Assembly: GCF_001269385.1 (NCBI RefSeq) | Contig: NZ_CXOO01000015.1 | Coordinates: 124,001 to 188,000, forward strand | Length of the DNA: 64,000 nt | From: Limnohabitans sp. DM1 | Lineage (GTDB): Bacteria; Pseudomonadota; Gammaproteobacteria; Burkholderiales; Burkholderiaceae_C | Reading direction: 5' to 3' | Shown: positions 52,960 to 61,800 of the stretch, in pieces | Layout of the letters: every line of letters starts with the position of its first letter | Position numbering within the stretch: the stretch's first letter is position 1 | The notes under the pieces: model-generated | The model's input: the letters and a program-made list of their open reading frames with translations, nothing else | Database searches by the model: none | What the model was told of the DNA's origin: nothing | Position numbers and translations under genes: made by a program

Positions 52960-53640
52960 ATGGGTTGCATTCTCAAAGGGGGCGGGGGCTTGTACAGCCG
53001 CGTGGCGGTGGGCGCGGTGCTGCTGGCTGCGGGTTCGGGCTCGCGCATGGGGCACCGCCCCAAAAGTTTGCTGGAGCTGGGTGGCGTGCCTCTGATTCGC
53101 CGCCAGCTGATCGCATTGTCGGGCGCGGGCATGGACGAGGTGGTGGTGGTGCTGGGCCACTACGCGGATCGCATCGAAGAGGCCGTCAAGGAATTTCCGG
53201 TGACGCTGGTGCGCAACCCCGACCCGGACGCCGGACAGATTTCATCGCTGCGGCTGGGCCTGCAAGCCCTGTCGCCCAAGCTGGACGCGGTGCTGGTGGC
53301 GCTGGCCGACCAGCCGCTCATCAATTCGCAAGACATCAACGATCTGATTGGGGCTTACAAAAAGCGCCCAACAGGCACGCAAGTCGTGCAGCCTACGGTC
53401 GATGGCTTGCCGGGCAACCCGGTCATGTTCAGCACCGAGGTGCGCGAGCAAATTCTGGCGGGCGCTGCGAACGTGGGTTGCCGCCAATGGCAGACGGCCC
53501 ACCCCGACCATGTGCACCACTGGGCCACGACCAACAACCGTTACCGCACCGATGTGGACACGCTCGAAGACATCGAGGCGCTGGCCGCACGCACCGGGCA
53601 CCGGCTCAAGTGGCCGGCCGACTTGATGGTCACGGCCTGA
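52960..53640 (+). CDS. mocA: Molybdenum cofactor cytidylyltransferase (MocA-like)
   Basis: 226 residues of the MobA/MocA nucleotidyltransferase fold. The N-terminal glycine-rich motif LLAAGSGSRMG, then KSLLELGG, and the metal-site region ALADQPLI. MocA adds CMP to molybdopterin to make the dinucleotide cofactor (MCD) that CO dehydrogenase uses, which fits the position after coxF. It starts two bases after the coxF stop. MobA-type guanylyltransferase is less likely in this setting. Confidence 0.87.
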   Translation: MGCILKGGGGLYSRVAVGAVLLAAGSGSRMGHRPKSLLELGGVPLIRRQLIALSGAGMDEVVVVLGHYADRIEEAVKEFPVTLVRNPDPDAGQISSLRLGLQALSPKLDAVLVALADQPLINSQDINDLIGAYKKRPTGTQVVQPTVDGLPGNPVMFSTEVREQILAGAANVGCRQWQTAHPDHVHHWATTNNRYRTDVDTLEDIEALAARTGHRLKWPADLMVTA

Positions 53641-53657
53641 TACAGCACGGCACCGCC

Positions 53658-54356
53658 ATGATCCAGCCCGATCCGCTCCACACGCTGTGGCACACGCCCA
53701 TCGGCGTGCACCGGTTTGCGCAAGCCGAGGCCGTCAACGAGGTGCTGGTGCGCGTGTTTCAGACCATGCGGGCCACCGACCCCGCCGTGTCGGGTGAGCC
53801 CAAAGCCTTTTACGCCAGCCGCGACGACTTGCTGCAACGCATTCGCCTGTCGGAATGGGAACAGCTGTTGCGCTTCATCGTGGACAGCGTGCGCCAAACG
53901 GTGGTGCTGGCCAACCAGGGTGCCTGGCCCGAGGCCAAGCCGGGTTTTCAGATCGCGCTGCGCGGCATCTGGTTTCAAATCTCCAGCCAGGGCAGCCACC
54001 ACGATGTGCACACGCATGGCAACTGTTCGTGGTCGGGCGTGTATTGCCTGCAAGTCGATCCCCCCGAGCAGCGCTGCCAGCATCCGGTGCTGGGCGCGGC
54101 CAATGGCGTGACGCGTTTTTATGGCCCCCACTTCAACCGCCTGGGCGGCGCGGCCATGGATTTTGGCAACGCTTATTTGCAAAACGCCCACCTCGACATC
54201 GACCCCGTGCCGGGCCAGTTAGTGGTGTTTCCGTCTTGGCTGCCGCACCAGGCCATGCCTTACCACGGCAGTGCCGACCGGGTGATCGTGTCCTTCAATG
54301 TGAGCGTGCACGCGGCCGGGGGATCGGACCAATTGCATGGGTATGCGCATGTCTGA
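53658..54356 (+). CDS. 2OG-Fe(II) oxygenase-like protein of unknown role
   Basis: 232 residues. A His-rich strand (HHDVHTHGNCSWSGVYCL, about 114-131) and a later WLPHQAMPYHGSADRVIVSFN supply candidate iron ligands and a C-terminal Arg for 2-oxoglutarate, as in the putative 2OG-Fe(II) oxygenase family. It starts 17 bases after mocA and ends within the start of the next gene. It is not a standard cox gene; its role in CO oxidation is unknown. Confidence 0.72.
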   Translation: MIQPDPLHTLWHTPIGVHRFAQAEAVNEVLVRVFQTMRATDPAVSGEPKAFYASRDDLLQRIRLSEWEQLLRFIVDSVRQTVVLANQGAWPEAKPGFQIALRGIWFQISSQGSHHDVHTHGNCSWSGVYCLQVDPPEQRCQHPVLGAANGVTRFYGPHFNRLGGAAMDFGNAYLQNAHLDIDPVPGQLVVFPSWLPHQAMPYHGSADRVIVSFNVSVHAAGGSDQLHGYAHV

Positions 54357-55455
54357 AAAGCGCAAAACCTCAAGGACCGGCCACAGCGCTTTGGCCCATG
54401 CCGGCGAAGTGGCGCAGTGGGTGATGCTGCTCTTGGGCTGGTTGTGGCTGGGTGAGCAGGGCATGCGCCTGGGGTGGTCGCTGGCCAGCGGGGTGCTGGC
54501 GGTGGTGCTGTGGTGGGCTGCGCGTTTGCTGTGCAGGGGCAGCCACTGGGCTTTGAACGCCCGCCCGACCGTGATGGCGGTGTGCGGCGGCTTGAGCGCC
54601 TTGGGCGTGTGGTTGCCCGAGGCTCTGGCTGCCACGAACCTGGCCCATCTTGGCCTCTTGGCCGTGGCGCTGTTGTGGGGGGCGTGGAGCGGCTTGGCCG
54701 AAACTCGCAGCCGCGTCAGTACCTTTGATCTCGCTCCAGTGGCCTGGCACCCGGTGTTGGCCGCTGCTGCGGTGAGTTGGATGTGGTGGGCACCAGTGGA
54801 TGCGATCTCGGCCACCGGGGCAACGAGTGTGTTGCTGGCTGTCTGCACGGCCGTCTTGCACGCACGCGACCTGGCGACGACGGACACGCTGCGGATGTGT
54901 CGAGGTCAACGTGCTGGCCTGTCCCATGTGCTGGCCCCCTCGGTCATGGGCTTGATGATGGGCAGCTTGTGGCTGGGCAATGTGTGGTGTGCAGGTCTGG
55001 GTTGGACTACCCAAGAGATGGTGCTGGGGCACCTGGCCATGATGGCGGTATTGCCCACACTGGTGGCTTTGGCGGGCCGCGACGATGTTGCGCGCCCCCA
55101 GTTTCGGTCATTACTGAGCCTGGCCTTGCTGGCGCTGGGGGCTTTGATGCTGTTGGGGCAAAGTGCGGTTTACAACTTTTTGGCCATGCTGCTGCCCTCG
55201 CTGGCCTGGGCCGTGCACTGCAGCCGCACGCGCATGGCCCAGGGTTTTTCAAGCGGTGCATCCGCTTGGCTGATGCGCAGTATGGCGCTTGCTCTGGGTC
55301 CGGGCTTGCTGCTCTGGGTCGGCATGGCCAGCCCGGCGCATGGCCCGCTGGCCATGCAAACAGCTTTGGCATTGCTGGGCGCTTTGGCTGCCGTGCTGGT
55401 GCTGGTGTTGCGCGCACACTCGCCTGTCGCCTACCCGGCATGGTCCACCCCTTGA
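54349..55455 (+). CDS. Polytopic membrane protein of unknown function
   Basis: 368 residues with roughly ten hydrophobic segments and short polar loops, no recognised motif. Starts at 54337, 54343 or 54349 are possible; the last overlaps the preceding stop. His residues in or near membrane segments (LNARPTVMAVCGG region; TTQEMVLGHLAMM) could bind metal or heme, but no family is clear. Its place between mocA and coxI suggests a role with CO dehydrogenase, and CoxK-like membrane proteins are known in some cox clusters; similarity was not established. Confidence 0.62.
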   Translation: MSEKRKTSRTGHSALAHAGEVAQWVMLLLGWLWLGEQGMRLGWSLASGVLAVVLWWAARLLCRGSHWALNARPTVMAVCGGLSALGVWLPEALAATNLAHLGLLAVALLWGAWSGLAETRSRVSTFDLAPVAWHPVLAAAAVSWMWWAPVDAISATGATSVLLAVCTAVLHARDLATTDTLRMCRGQRAGLSHVLAPSVMGLMMGSLWLGNVWCAGLGWTTQEMVLGHLAMMAVLPTLVALAGRDDVARPQFRSLLSLALLALGALMLLGQSAVYNFLAMLLPSLAWAVHCSRTRMAQGFSSGASAWLMRSMALALGPGLLLWVGMASPAHGPLAMQTALALLGALAAVLVLVLRAHSPVAYPAWSTP

Positions 55456-55512
55456 TCACCCTAAGATTTCTGTACAAACCACCAGCCCAAGTCATCCACG
55501 GAGAGAAACCCC

Positions 55513-56517
55513 ATGAACAGCATCGACATTGACGTGATCCGCACCGCTCTTGACTGGCAAAGCCGGGGCCACCGCGTGGTCATGGGCACGGTGGTGCGCA
55601 CCTGGGGTTCGGCCCCACGGCCCCCTGGCTCGCTCATGATCATCCGGGACGACGGCCAGGTGGCCGGTTCGGTGTCGGGCGGCTGCATCGAAGACGATTT
55701 GATCCGCCGCGTGGCCGCTGGCGAGCTGGCCCTGCGCCTGCCCGACACCACCACCTACGGCCAGACCGCCGAAGAAGTGCGCCGCTTTGGCCTGCCCTGC
55801 GGCGGCTCGGTGCAGGTGGTGCTGGAGCCACTGTCAGCCCATTCTCAACTGCGAGAATTGCTGGTGCTGATTGAGCAACACCAGCGCGTGGAGCGCCGCA
55901 TGGACATGGCCACCGGCATGGTCCGCATGAGTGCGGCCACCGAAGGCGACAAGCTGCAGTTTGACGGCCAAAGCCTGACCACGGTGCACGGCCCGCGCCT
56001 GCGTTTGCTCATCATCGGTGGCGGTCAGTTGTCGCGCTATCTGGCCCATATGGCGGTGATGCTGGACTACCAGGTCACGGTGTGCGAGCCGCGTGTGGAA
56101 TACCACGAAGGCTGGGAAGTCATGACCGGCGTGACCTTGTCCAAAGAGATGCCCGACGACCTGGTGCTGGCCATGCGCCTGGACCACAACAGCGCGGTGG
56201 TGGCCGTCACACACGACCCCAAGCTCGATGACCTGGCCCTGATGGAAGCACTGCGCACCCCCGCGTTTTATGTGGGCGCATTGGGGTCGTTGCACAACAA
56301 CGCACAACGCCGCAAACGCTTGCTCGACTTTGATGTGAGCGAAGAAGAAGTGCGCCAACTGCACGGCCCCGTGGGCCTGAACCTGGGCGCTTTGACACCC
56401 CCCGAAATTGCGCTGAGCATCGTGGCAGAGATGACCGCCATGCGCCGGGGCACGGACTTGAGCCAGGCGCTCAGCAATTGGTCAGGCTCTAAGACAGTGT
56501 GTGGCTTGAGCGTTTGA
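55513..56517 (+). CDS. coxI: CoxI/XdhC-family protein
   Basis: 334 residues, with both XdhC domains: N-terminal VSGGCIEDDLIRRV and RFGLPCGGSVQV, then a Rossmann-type C-terminal domain (LLIIGGGQLSRYLAHMA; VAVTHDPKLDDLALM). It is thought to help insert or sulfurate the Mo cofactor. Unlike coxF it lacks a Cys-Cys tail. GGAGAG precedes the ATG; it is the last gene of the cox run. Confidence 0.9.
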   Translation: MNSIDIDVIRTALDWQSRGHRVVMGTVVRTWGSAPRPPGSLMIIRDDGQVAGSVSGGCIEDDLIRRVAAGELALRLPDTTTYGQTAEEVRRFGLPCGGSVQVVLEPLSAHSQLRELLVLIEQHQRVERRMDMATGMVRMSAATEGDKLQFDGQSLTTVHGPRLRLLIIGGGQLSRYLAHMAVMLDYQVTVCEPRVEYHEGWEVMTGVTLSKEMPDDLVLAMRLDHNSAVVAVTHDPKLDDLALMEALRTPAFYVGALGSLHNNAQRRKRLLDFDVSEEEVRQLHGPVGLNLGALTPPEIALSIVAEMTAMRRGTDLSQALSNWSGSKTVCGLSV

Positions 56518-56523
56518 TTTTTT

Positions 56524-56572
56524 TGTAGGAGGCCAACCCTTTGGGCGACGGGCGTGGCACACGCCCTGATCA
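56524..56572. repeat. REP-like family 1 repeat, half element
   Basis: Starts TGTAGGAGGCCAACCCTTTGG and has the GGGCGTGGCACACGCCC centre, but the right arm is missing. Located just after the coxI stop. Confidence 0.6.
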
Positions 56573-56596
56573 GCCTCTGCGCACCCACGCGAACGT

Positions 56597-57430
56597 TCAG
56601 AGGTAAGGCCGCGCCCAGCCCAAACCGCGTGAAGTACCGCCCGCCGATGCATCGGCTGGGTTGTACTCGCACCCAATCCAGCCGTCCCAGCCGCATTCGG
56701 CGCTCACGCGGTCGATGACCTGGAAGATGTACGTCCAGTTCACCTCGCCTGTGCCCGGCTCGTGGCGATGCGGGACTTCGGCAATCTGAAAATGCCCCAC
56801 CCGGCCCGTGGGCAGGTATTGGGCGATCTTGGCGCTCAAATCGCCCTCGACGATCTGGCAGTGGAACAGGTCCATCTGCACCTTCACGTTGCTTGTGCCC
56901 ACGGCCTGCACGATGCGGTGCGCGTGATCTTGGCGGTTGAGGTGAAAGCCCGGCACGCTGCGGGTATTGATCGGCTCGATCAGCACATCGCGCCCGGCCT
57001 TGGCAGCTTCGACGGCGGCCCATTGCAAGTTGCTGATGAACGTGGCGTCGGCCGCTTCAGCTTCTGCGCCTGATGCACGCAAGCCGACCATGGCGTGGAT
57101 GCGCGGGCAGTTCAGCGCATCGGCATAGACCAGTGCTTGCGCAAAGCCGGTGCGAAATTCGGCCTCGCGCCCGGGCACGCTGGCCGTGCCCCGGCTGCCA
57201 CCTTCCCATGCTTGTGTGAAGCTGGCCGTATCGGTGCCACCCGAAGGTGTGTTAAATAACACCTGCTGCAAGCCGTTGGCCTTCAAGCGGGCGGCCAGCT
57301 CTGGCGCGGGAAAGGCGTAGGGGAACAGATACTCCACGGCCTTGAAGCCGTCTTTGGCCGCGGCTTCAAAGCGGTCCAGAAACGGCAAGTCGGGGTACAT
57401 CATGGAGAGGTTGGCTGCAAAACGGGGCAT
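56597..57430 (-). CDS. otnI: 2-oxo-tetronate isomerase (hydroxypyruvate isomerase family)
   Basis: 277 residues, Hyi/OtnI-type TIM barrel. Starts MPRFAANLSMMYPDLPFLDR and contains the metal-binding pattern VLIEPINTRSVPGFHL, VQMDLFHCQIVEGD and GWIGCEYNP. In the tetronate pathway it isomerises 2-oxo-tetronate to 3-oxo-tetronate. The gene order with otnC, otnK and ltnD selects OtnI over a glyoxylate-pathway hydroxypyruvate isomerase. Last gene of the operon. Confidence 0.9.
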   Translation of the reverse strand: MPRFAANLSMMYPDLPFLDRFEAAAKDGFKAVEYLFPYAFPAPELAARLKANGLQQVLFNTPSGGTDTASFTQAWEGGSRGTASVPGREAEFRTGFAQALVYADALNCPRIHAMVGLRASGAEAEAADATFISNLQWAAVEAAKAGRDVLIEPINTRSVPGFHLNRQDHAHRIVQAVGTSNVKVQMDLFHCQIVEGDLSAKIAQYLPTGRVGHFQIAEVPHRHEPGTGEVNWTYIFQVIDRVSAECGWDGWIGCEYNPADASAGGTSRGLGWARPYL

Positions 57431-57472
57431 GGGTTTTCTTTCGGTCAGTGTTGATGGTGATGGACAGCACGC

Positions 57473-57570
57473 ATGGATTGCCGCGCTTGGCTCGCAATGA
57501 CAAAACCAGCGTCATCGCGAGGCGGGAGGCTACACACGACCACGTCATCGCGTGGTACGAAGCGATCCAT
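57473..57570. repeat. Family 3 palindromic repeat between otnC and otnI
   Basis: Ends are ATGGATTGC and GCGATCCAT, with internal GTCATCGCGAGG and CGTCATCGCG / CGCGATGACG-type arms. This resembles the widespread ATGGATTGC...CGCAATGAC intergenic palindromes of environmental bacteria. It fills most of the 148-bp gap in the otn operon. Confidence 0.7.
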
Positions 57571-57578
57571 AGTGGCGC

Positions 57579-58238
57579 TCACCACTTCGCGCCAAAGGTC
57601 TGGCGCAGTTCGTCCAGTTCGCTGGCGTTCAATGGCGTGGTGTGGGGGGCCAACAGCATGAGCCGCGCGGTTTCTTCCAGCTCTTCGAGCGTGGCCATGG
57701 CGGCCGCAGGCGTGTCGTGCCACACATTGGGCCCCAGACGCGGCAGCATCACGGCGCGGATCGGCGCCCCCTGCGCAGCGTAGTGGCGGATCAGCGTGGC
57801 CACTTCTTGCGCGGCATCCGGGCTGCCCGGGCGGTGGTAGCGCACCAATGGCACATGGCCGACTTTCATCACAAAGTAGGGGGTGATGGGGGGCAGCAAC
57901 TCGGGCCCGTGGGCGTTCAGGCTCAGCGCCACGCAATGCGTGCTGTGGGTGTGGATCACGCAGCGCGTATTGGCATCGGCATCGCAAGCAGCGGCGTAAA
58001 TTTGGCGGTGCAAGGCGATGGTTTTGCTGCCCTTGTCGCCGCTGACTTGCTGGCCTTGCCCATCCAGCTTGGCCAGTCGTGCCGGGTCCAGAAAACCCAA
58101 ACAGGCGTCGGTGGGGGTGATGAGAAAGCCGTCATCAAGACGCACGCTGATGTTGCCCGCCGTGGCGTGCACATAGCCCCGCTCAAACAGGCTGCGGCCC
58201 ACGCGGCAGATCTCTTCGCGGGCTTGGGATTCATTCAT
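57579..58238 (-). CDS. otnC: 3-oxo-tetronate 4-phosphate decarboxylase (class II aldolase family)
   Basis: 219 residues of the class II aldolase/adducin family. Zinc-binding HTHSTHCVALSLN (about residue 98) and a later HYAAQ region; GNISVRLDDGFLITPT is the family N-terminal block. It decarboxylates 3-oxo-tetronate 4-phosphate to a triose phosphate. Followed by a repeat and otnI, preceded by otnK. Confidence 0.9.
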   Translation of the reverse strand: MNESQAREEICRVGRSLFERGYVHATAGNISVRLDDGFLITPTDACLGFLDPARLAKLDGQGQQVSGDKGSKTIALHRQIYAAACDADANTRCVIHTHSTHCVALSLNAHGPELLPPITPYFVMKVGHVPLVRYHRPGSPDAAQEVATLIRHYAAQGAPIRAVMLPRLGPNVWHDTPAAAMATLEELEETARLMLLAPHTTPLNASELDELRQTFGAKW

Positions 58239-58266
58239 TCGCGGCCTCCGGCTGGGGTGTTTTCAT

Positions 58267-58340
58267 TGTAGGAGCTTGCCTGCAAGCGATAAGCATGAAG
58301 ACCCTGGGCCATTGAATCGCCAGCAGGGCTGGCTCCTACA
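58267..58340. repeat. REP-like repeat, family 1 variant
   Basis: Left arm TGTAGGAGCTTGCCTGCAAGCGAT (itself containing a hairpin) and right arm GGCTGGCTCCTACA. It is the source-like form of the right arm in the hybrid at 40086. Confidence 0.65.
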
Positions 58341-58352
58341 TGGACTTGTTGT

Positions 58353-58420
58353 TGTCGGGGCTGAAGCCACCGACCTACAAAAACCGATACCCCGTAGGTC
58401 GGTGGCTTTAGCCGCGACAT
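58353..58420. repeat. Family 2 palindromic repeat, head-to-head pair
   Basis: GGGGCTGAAGCCACCGACCTAC and its inverted counterpart GTAGGTCGGTGGCTTTAGCC face each other around a 13-base centre. Confidence 0.8.
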
Positions 58421-58446
58421 GGACGCTGGCACGCCATGCAAGCCAG

Positions 58447-59718
58447 TCACTGCAACACCCCAAAGGCTTTGCTGAAAAAGTCTTCGGTTCCGAAGTTGCC
58501 AGACTTCAGGGTGATGTGCACACCTGAAGGTGCATGGCACCACGGCACACCGGGGTCGATTTGCGGGCCGATTTGCAGCTGCGCAATGCCCAGCGCCTGC
58601 ACACAAGCGCCTGAGGTTTCGCCTCCGGCCACCACCAGCTGCTTCACACCCAAATCGGCCAAACCACGCGCCACTGCGGCCAGCGCGTGTTCAACCAAAG
58701 CGCCCGCCTCGGCCACACCCAGTTGCGCCTGCACGGCTTTGACGGCCTCGGGCTCGGCGGTGGAATACACCAACACCGGGCCGTCCTGGAGCAGCGGCGC
58801 GGCCCAGGCCAGCACCTGCTGCACCACGGCGTCGCTTTGGCCGTTCATGAGCGCCGCAGGGTTGATCGCCATCGCGGGGCGGCCTGTCGCTTTGAAGTGC
58901 GCGACTTGCGCATTGGTGGCCACAGAGCAACTGCCCGAGACCACGGCTTGCCAACCAGCAGCCGCAGGCAACTGACTGGCTTGCAAAGAAGGCTTCAGCC
59001 CAAAGTTGGCGGGCAGGCCAATCGCCACGCCCGAACCGGCGGTGACCAGCGGCATGCCTTTCAAGGCAGGCCCGAGCAGGTGCAGGTCGTCGTTGCTGGT
59101 CGCGTCCACCACGGCCACGCCCACACCTTCGGCACGCAGCGCGGCGATGCGTTCGCGGATGGCCGCCGCGCCAAGGGCCACGGTTTTGTAGTCGATCAAG
59201 CCCACCTTGCGTTTCGTTTGTGCTTGCATCACGCGCACCAGGTTCGCATCTTGCATGGGCGTGAGCGGGTGGTTTTGCATGCCCGATTCATTGAGCAACA
59301 CGTTGCCCGCGAACAAGTAACCCTTGAACACGGTGCGCCCGTTGTCCGGGAATGCTGGCGTGGCGATGGTGAAGTCCGTGCCCAGCGCGTCCATCAACGC
59401 CTCGGTCACGGGGCCGATGTTGCCTTCGGGCGTGCTGTCAAAGGTCGAGCAGTATTTGAAATAGATCTGCTGCGCCCCTTGGGCCTGCAACCACTTCAAG
59501 GCGTCGAGTGATTGCGCGATGGCCTCGGCAGCCGGAATGGTGCGCGACTTGAGCGCCACCACCACCGCGTCCACATCGGCGGCCAGCGGCGCGGTGGGCA
59601 CGCCAATGGTTTGCACCACCCGCATGCCCGAACGCACCAGGTTGTTGGCCAGATCGGTGGCACCGGTGAAGTCGTCTGCAATGCATCCGAGTTTCAAACC
59701 CAATTTCAAAGTGCTCAT
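58447..59718 (-). CDS. otnK: 3-oxo-tetronate kinase
   Basis: 423 residues of the four-carbon acid sugar kinase family. N-terminal GCIADDFTGATDLANNL and C-terminal VVAGGETSGACVQALGI are family hallmarks. It phosphorylates 3-oxo-tetronate at O4 with ATP. The ATG at 59718 is chosen because the ADDFTG motif follows within 20 residues; a longer frame has no support. The gap to otnC (208 bases) holds repeats of families 1 and 2. Confidence 0.93.
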   Translation of the reverse strand: MSTLKLGLKLGCIADDFTGATDLANNLVRSGMRVVQTIGVPTAPLAADVDAVVVALKSRTIPAAEAIAQSLDALKWLQAQGAQQIYFKYCSTFDSTPEGNIGPVTEALMDALGTDFTIATPAFPDNGRTVFKGYLFAGNVLLNESGMQNHPLTPMQDANLVRVMQAQTKRKVGLIDYKTVALGAAAIRERIAALRAEGVGVAVVDATSNDDLHLLGPALKGMPLVTAGSGVAIGLPANFGLKPSLQASQLPAAAGWQAVVSGSCSVATNAQVAHFKATGRPAMAINPAALMNGQSDAVVQQVLAWAAPLLQDGPVLVYSTAEPEAVKAVQAQLGVAEAGALVEHALAAVARGLADLGVKQLVVAGGETSGACVQALGIAQLQIGPQIDPGVPWCHAPSGVHITLKSGNFGTEDFFSKAFGVLQ

Positions 59719-59791
59719 GTCAAATCTCTTGTGAGTGGCTGTCGTCATGTGTCGGCACCACACCGTGTTGCAAAGGGCCTGAGCCGCATTT

Positions 59792-59867
59792 TGTAGGAGC
59801 CCACCCCGTGGGCGATGGGCGTGGAACACGCCCTCAAAAACCATCGCCCACGGGGTGGGCTCCTACA
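59792..59867. repeat. REP-like family 1 repeat, near-perfect palindrome
   Basis: TGTAGGAGCCCACCCCGTGGGCGATGG and its perfect complement enclose GCGTGGAACACGCCCTCAAAAA. The best-preserved copy, between ltnD and otnK. Confidence 0.92.
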
Positions 59868-59874
59868 CAGGGGA

Positions 59875-60774
59875 TCAGCCCGGTGCTTTGGGCAACTCAA
59901 TGCCCGGAAAAATCTTGATGACCGCGCTGTCGTCTTCCTTGGCAAAGCCCGCCGTGCTGGCCTGCATGAACATCTGGTGCGCGGTGCTGGACAGCGGCAG
60001 CGGGAATTTGCTGGCACGCGCCATGTCGAGCACGATGCCCAGATCTTTCACAAAAATGTCGACGGCAGAGAGCGGCTTGTAGTCCGCCGCCAGCACATGG
60101 GCCATGCGGTTTTCAAACATCCAGCTGTTGCCCGCGCTGTTCGTGATCACCTCGTACAGAGCGGCCGGGTCCACGCCTTCGCGCAGGCCCAGCGCCATGG
60201 CTTCGGCTGCAGCGGCGATGTGCACGCCCGCCAGCAACTGGTTGATGATCTTGACCTTGCTGCCCGCGCCTGCGCTGTCGCCCAGCTTGTAAACCTTGGC
60301 GGCCATGGCGTTCAAGAAGGGCTCGGCCAGCGCATAAGCCTCTGGCTTGCCCGCGGTCATCATCGTCATCTGGCCGGATGCCGCTTTGGCCGCGCCACCC
60401 GAGATGGGGGCATCCACATATCGCAGACCCATGGCCTCCAAGCGCGATTCCAAAGCCACCGACCAATTGGGGTCCACGGTGGAGCACATCACGAACACGC
60501 TGCCCGGCTTCATGCTGGCGGCGCAACCCGGGGTGCTGCCATCGCCAAACAACACGGCTTCGGTCTGCGCGGCATTGACCACCACCGACACGACCACGTC
60601 ACACGCCGCGCCCAGCGAGGCCAGGGAGTCGTGCGCGGTGCCGCCCTCTTTGGCAAACGCAGCGGCCACCTCGCGGCGCACATCAAACACCTGCACACTG
60701 TGCCCGGCGCGGCGCAGTGATGCGGCCATGCCCGAGCCCATGGCCCCCAAACCAATCAAACCGACTGTCGTCAT
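59875..60774 (-). CDS. ltnD: L-threonate dehydrogenase (2-hydroxy-acid dehydrogenase, HIBADH family)
   Basis: 299 residues. NAD-binding GLIGLGAMGSGMA at the N terminus, DAPISGGAAKAASGQM (substrate region) and GSKVKIINQLLAGVHIAAAAE with the catalytic Lys. LtnD oxidises L-threonate to 2-oxo-tetronate, the first step of the route with OtnI, OtnK and OtnC. Placed between the TTT receptor and otnK on the minus strand. D-threonate or tartronate semialdehyde reductase activity cannot be excluded from sequence alone. Confidence 0.9.
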   Translation of the reverse strand: MTTVGLIGLGAMGSGMAASLRRAGHSVQVFDVRREVAAAFAKEGGTAHDSLASLGAACDVVVSVVVNAAQTEAVLFGDGSTPGCAASMKPGSVFVMCSTVDPNWSVALESRLEAMGLRYVDAPISGGAAKAASGQMTMMTAGKPEAYALAEPFLNAMAAKVYKLGDSAGAGSKVKIINQLLAGVHIAAAAEAMALGLREGVDPAALYEVITNSAGNSWMFENRMAHVLAADYKPLSAVDIFVKDLGIVLDMARASKFPLPLSSTAHQMFMQASTAGFAKEDDSAVIKIFPGIELPKAPG

Positions 60775-60825
60775 CTCATCTCTCCCGTGTCAATCGCTGC
60801 ACCCCAGCTTGGCAAAGCGTGGGGG

Positions 60826-61800
60826 TCAATCCAAAGTGATCTTGGCGAAGCTCGCCACTTTTTTCCATTGCGCCGTGTCGGCCTGCATGAAGTTGGCCAT
60901 GCCTTGGGCGTTCACCCAGGTCGGCTCGGCACCGGCTTTCTGGATGGCGGCCTGGACTTCGGGCTGCTTGGCCACACGCTCCAGCGCTTGTTCCAGCTTT
61001 TGCGCAACCGGTGCAGGCAGGCCCGCAGGCGCGGCCACACCAAACCAGGCAAACACCTGATAGCCCTTCATGCCGGCCTCTTCCATGGTGGGCACATTGG
61101 GCAAAGCGCTGCTGCGCTGGGGTGTGGTCACGGCCAAGGCTTTGAGTTTGCCGCCGTTGATCAGGCCCAGCGCCGAGGGCAGGTTGTCAAACATCATGTT
61201 CACTTCGCCGGCCATCAAGCCCGTCAAGCCCGCTGCCGCGCCGCGATAAGGGATGTGCGTGACGAACGCGCCCGATTGGCTTTTGTACAACTCCGCACTC
61301 AGGTGCAGCGAGGTGCCCTGCCCGTTGGACGCGTAGTTGAGCTGGCCCGGCTTGGACAAGGCCCGCGCAGTGAGTTCCGCCACCGTGTTGATGCCCGCAG
61401 CCGGATTGACCACCAGCACATTGGGCACCCGACCCAACAGGGCCACCGGCGCAATTTGCTCGGGCTTGTAAGGCAGCTTGCTGTACAGCGCCGGGCTGAT
61501 GGTCAGCGGGGGCGAGGCCATGAGCAAGGTGTAGCCATCGGCCGCCGCACGCGCCGCCTCGGCTGCGCCCAGGTTGCCACCCGCACCGGGCTTGTTGTCA
61601 ATGACGATGGGCTGGCCCAACTCCAGCGCCAGCTTGGGCGCGACCAGACGGGCCATGTTGTCAATCAGGCCGCCGGGCGGGAAAGGCACCACCAGCTTGA
61701 TGGGGCGGGTGGGCCAGGCTTGGGCCGAAGCGGTCCTGGCCATAAATGGCGAAATGGCAACCAAAGCAGCGGCCGCCGCGATCCAGTTTCTGCGTTGCAT
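60826..61800 (-). CDS. TTT-type (Bug) periplasmic solute-binding protein
   Basis: 324 residues. Signal peptide about residues 1-27 (MQRRNWIAAAAALVAISPFM..ASAQA). The mature protein begins WPTRPIKLVVPFPPGGLIDN, a Bug-family hallmark, with later GKLKALAVTTPQRS and PNVPTMEEAG. Such proteins deliver carboxylates to TTT transporters; here the ligand may be L-threonate or another C4 sugar acid, by inference from the operon. AGGAC precedes the ATG. It is the first gene of the operon. Confidence 0.92.
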   Translation of the reverse strand: MQRRNWIAAAAALVAISPFMARTASAQAWPTRPIKLVVPFPPGGLIDNMARLVAPKLALELGQPIVIDNKPGAGGNLGAAEAARAAADGYTLLMASPPLTISPALYSKLPYKPEQIAPVALLGRVPNVLVVNPAAGINTVAELTARALSKPGQLNYASNGQGTSLHLSAELYKSQSGAFVTHIPYRGAAAGLTGLMAGEVNMMFDNLPSALGLINGGKLKALAVTTPQRSSALPNVPTMEEAGMKGYQVFAWFGVAAPAGLPAPVAQKLEQALERVAKQPEVQAAIQKAGAEPTWVNAQGMANFMQADTAQWKKVASFAKITLD

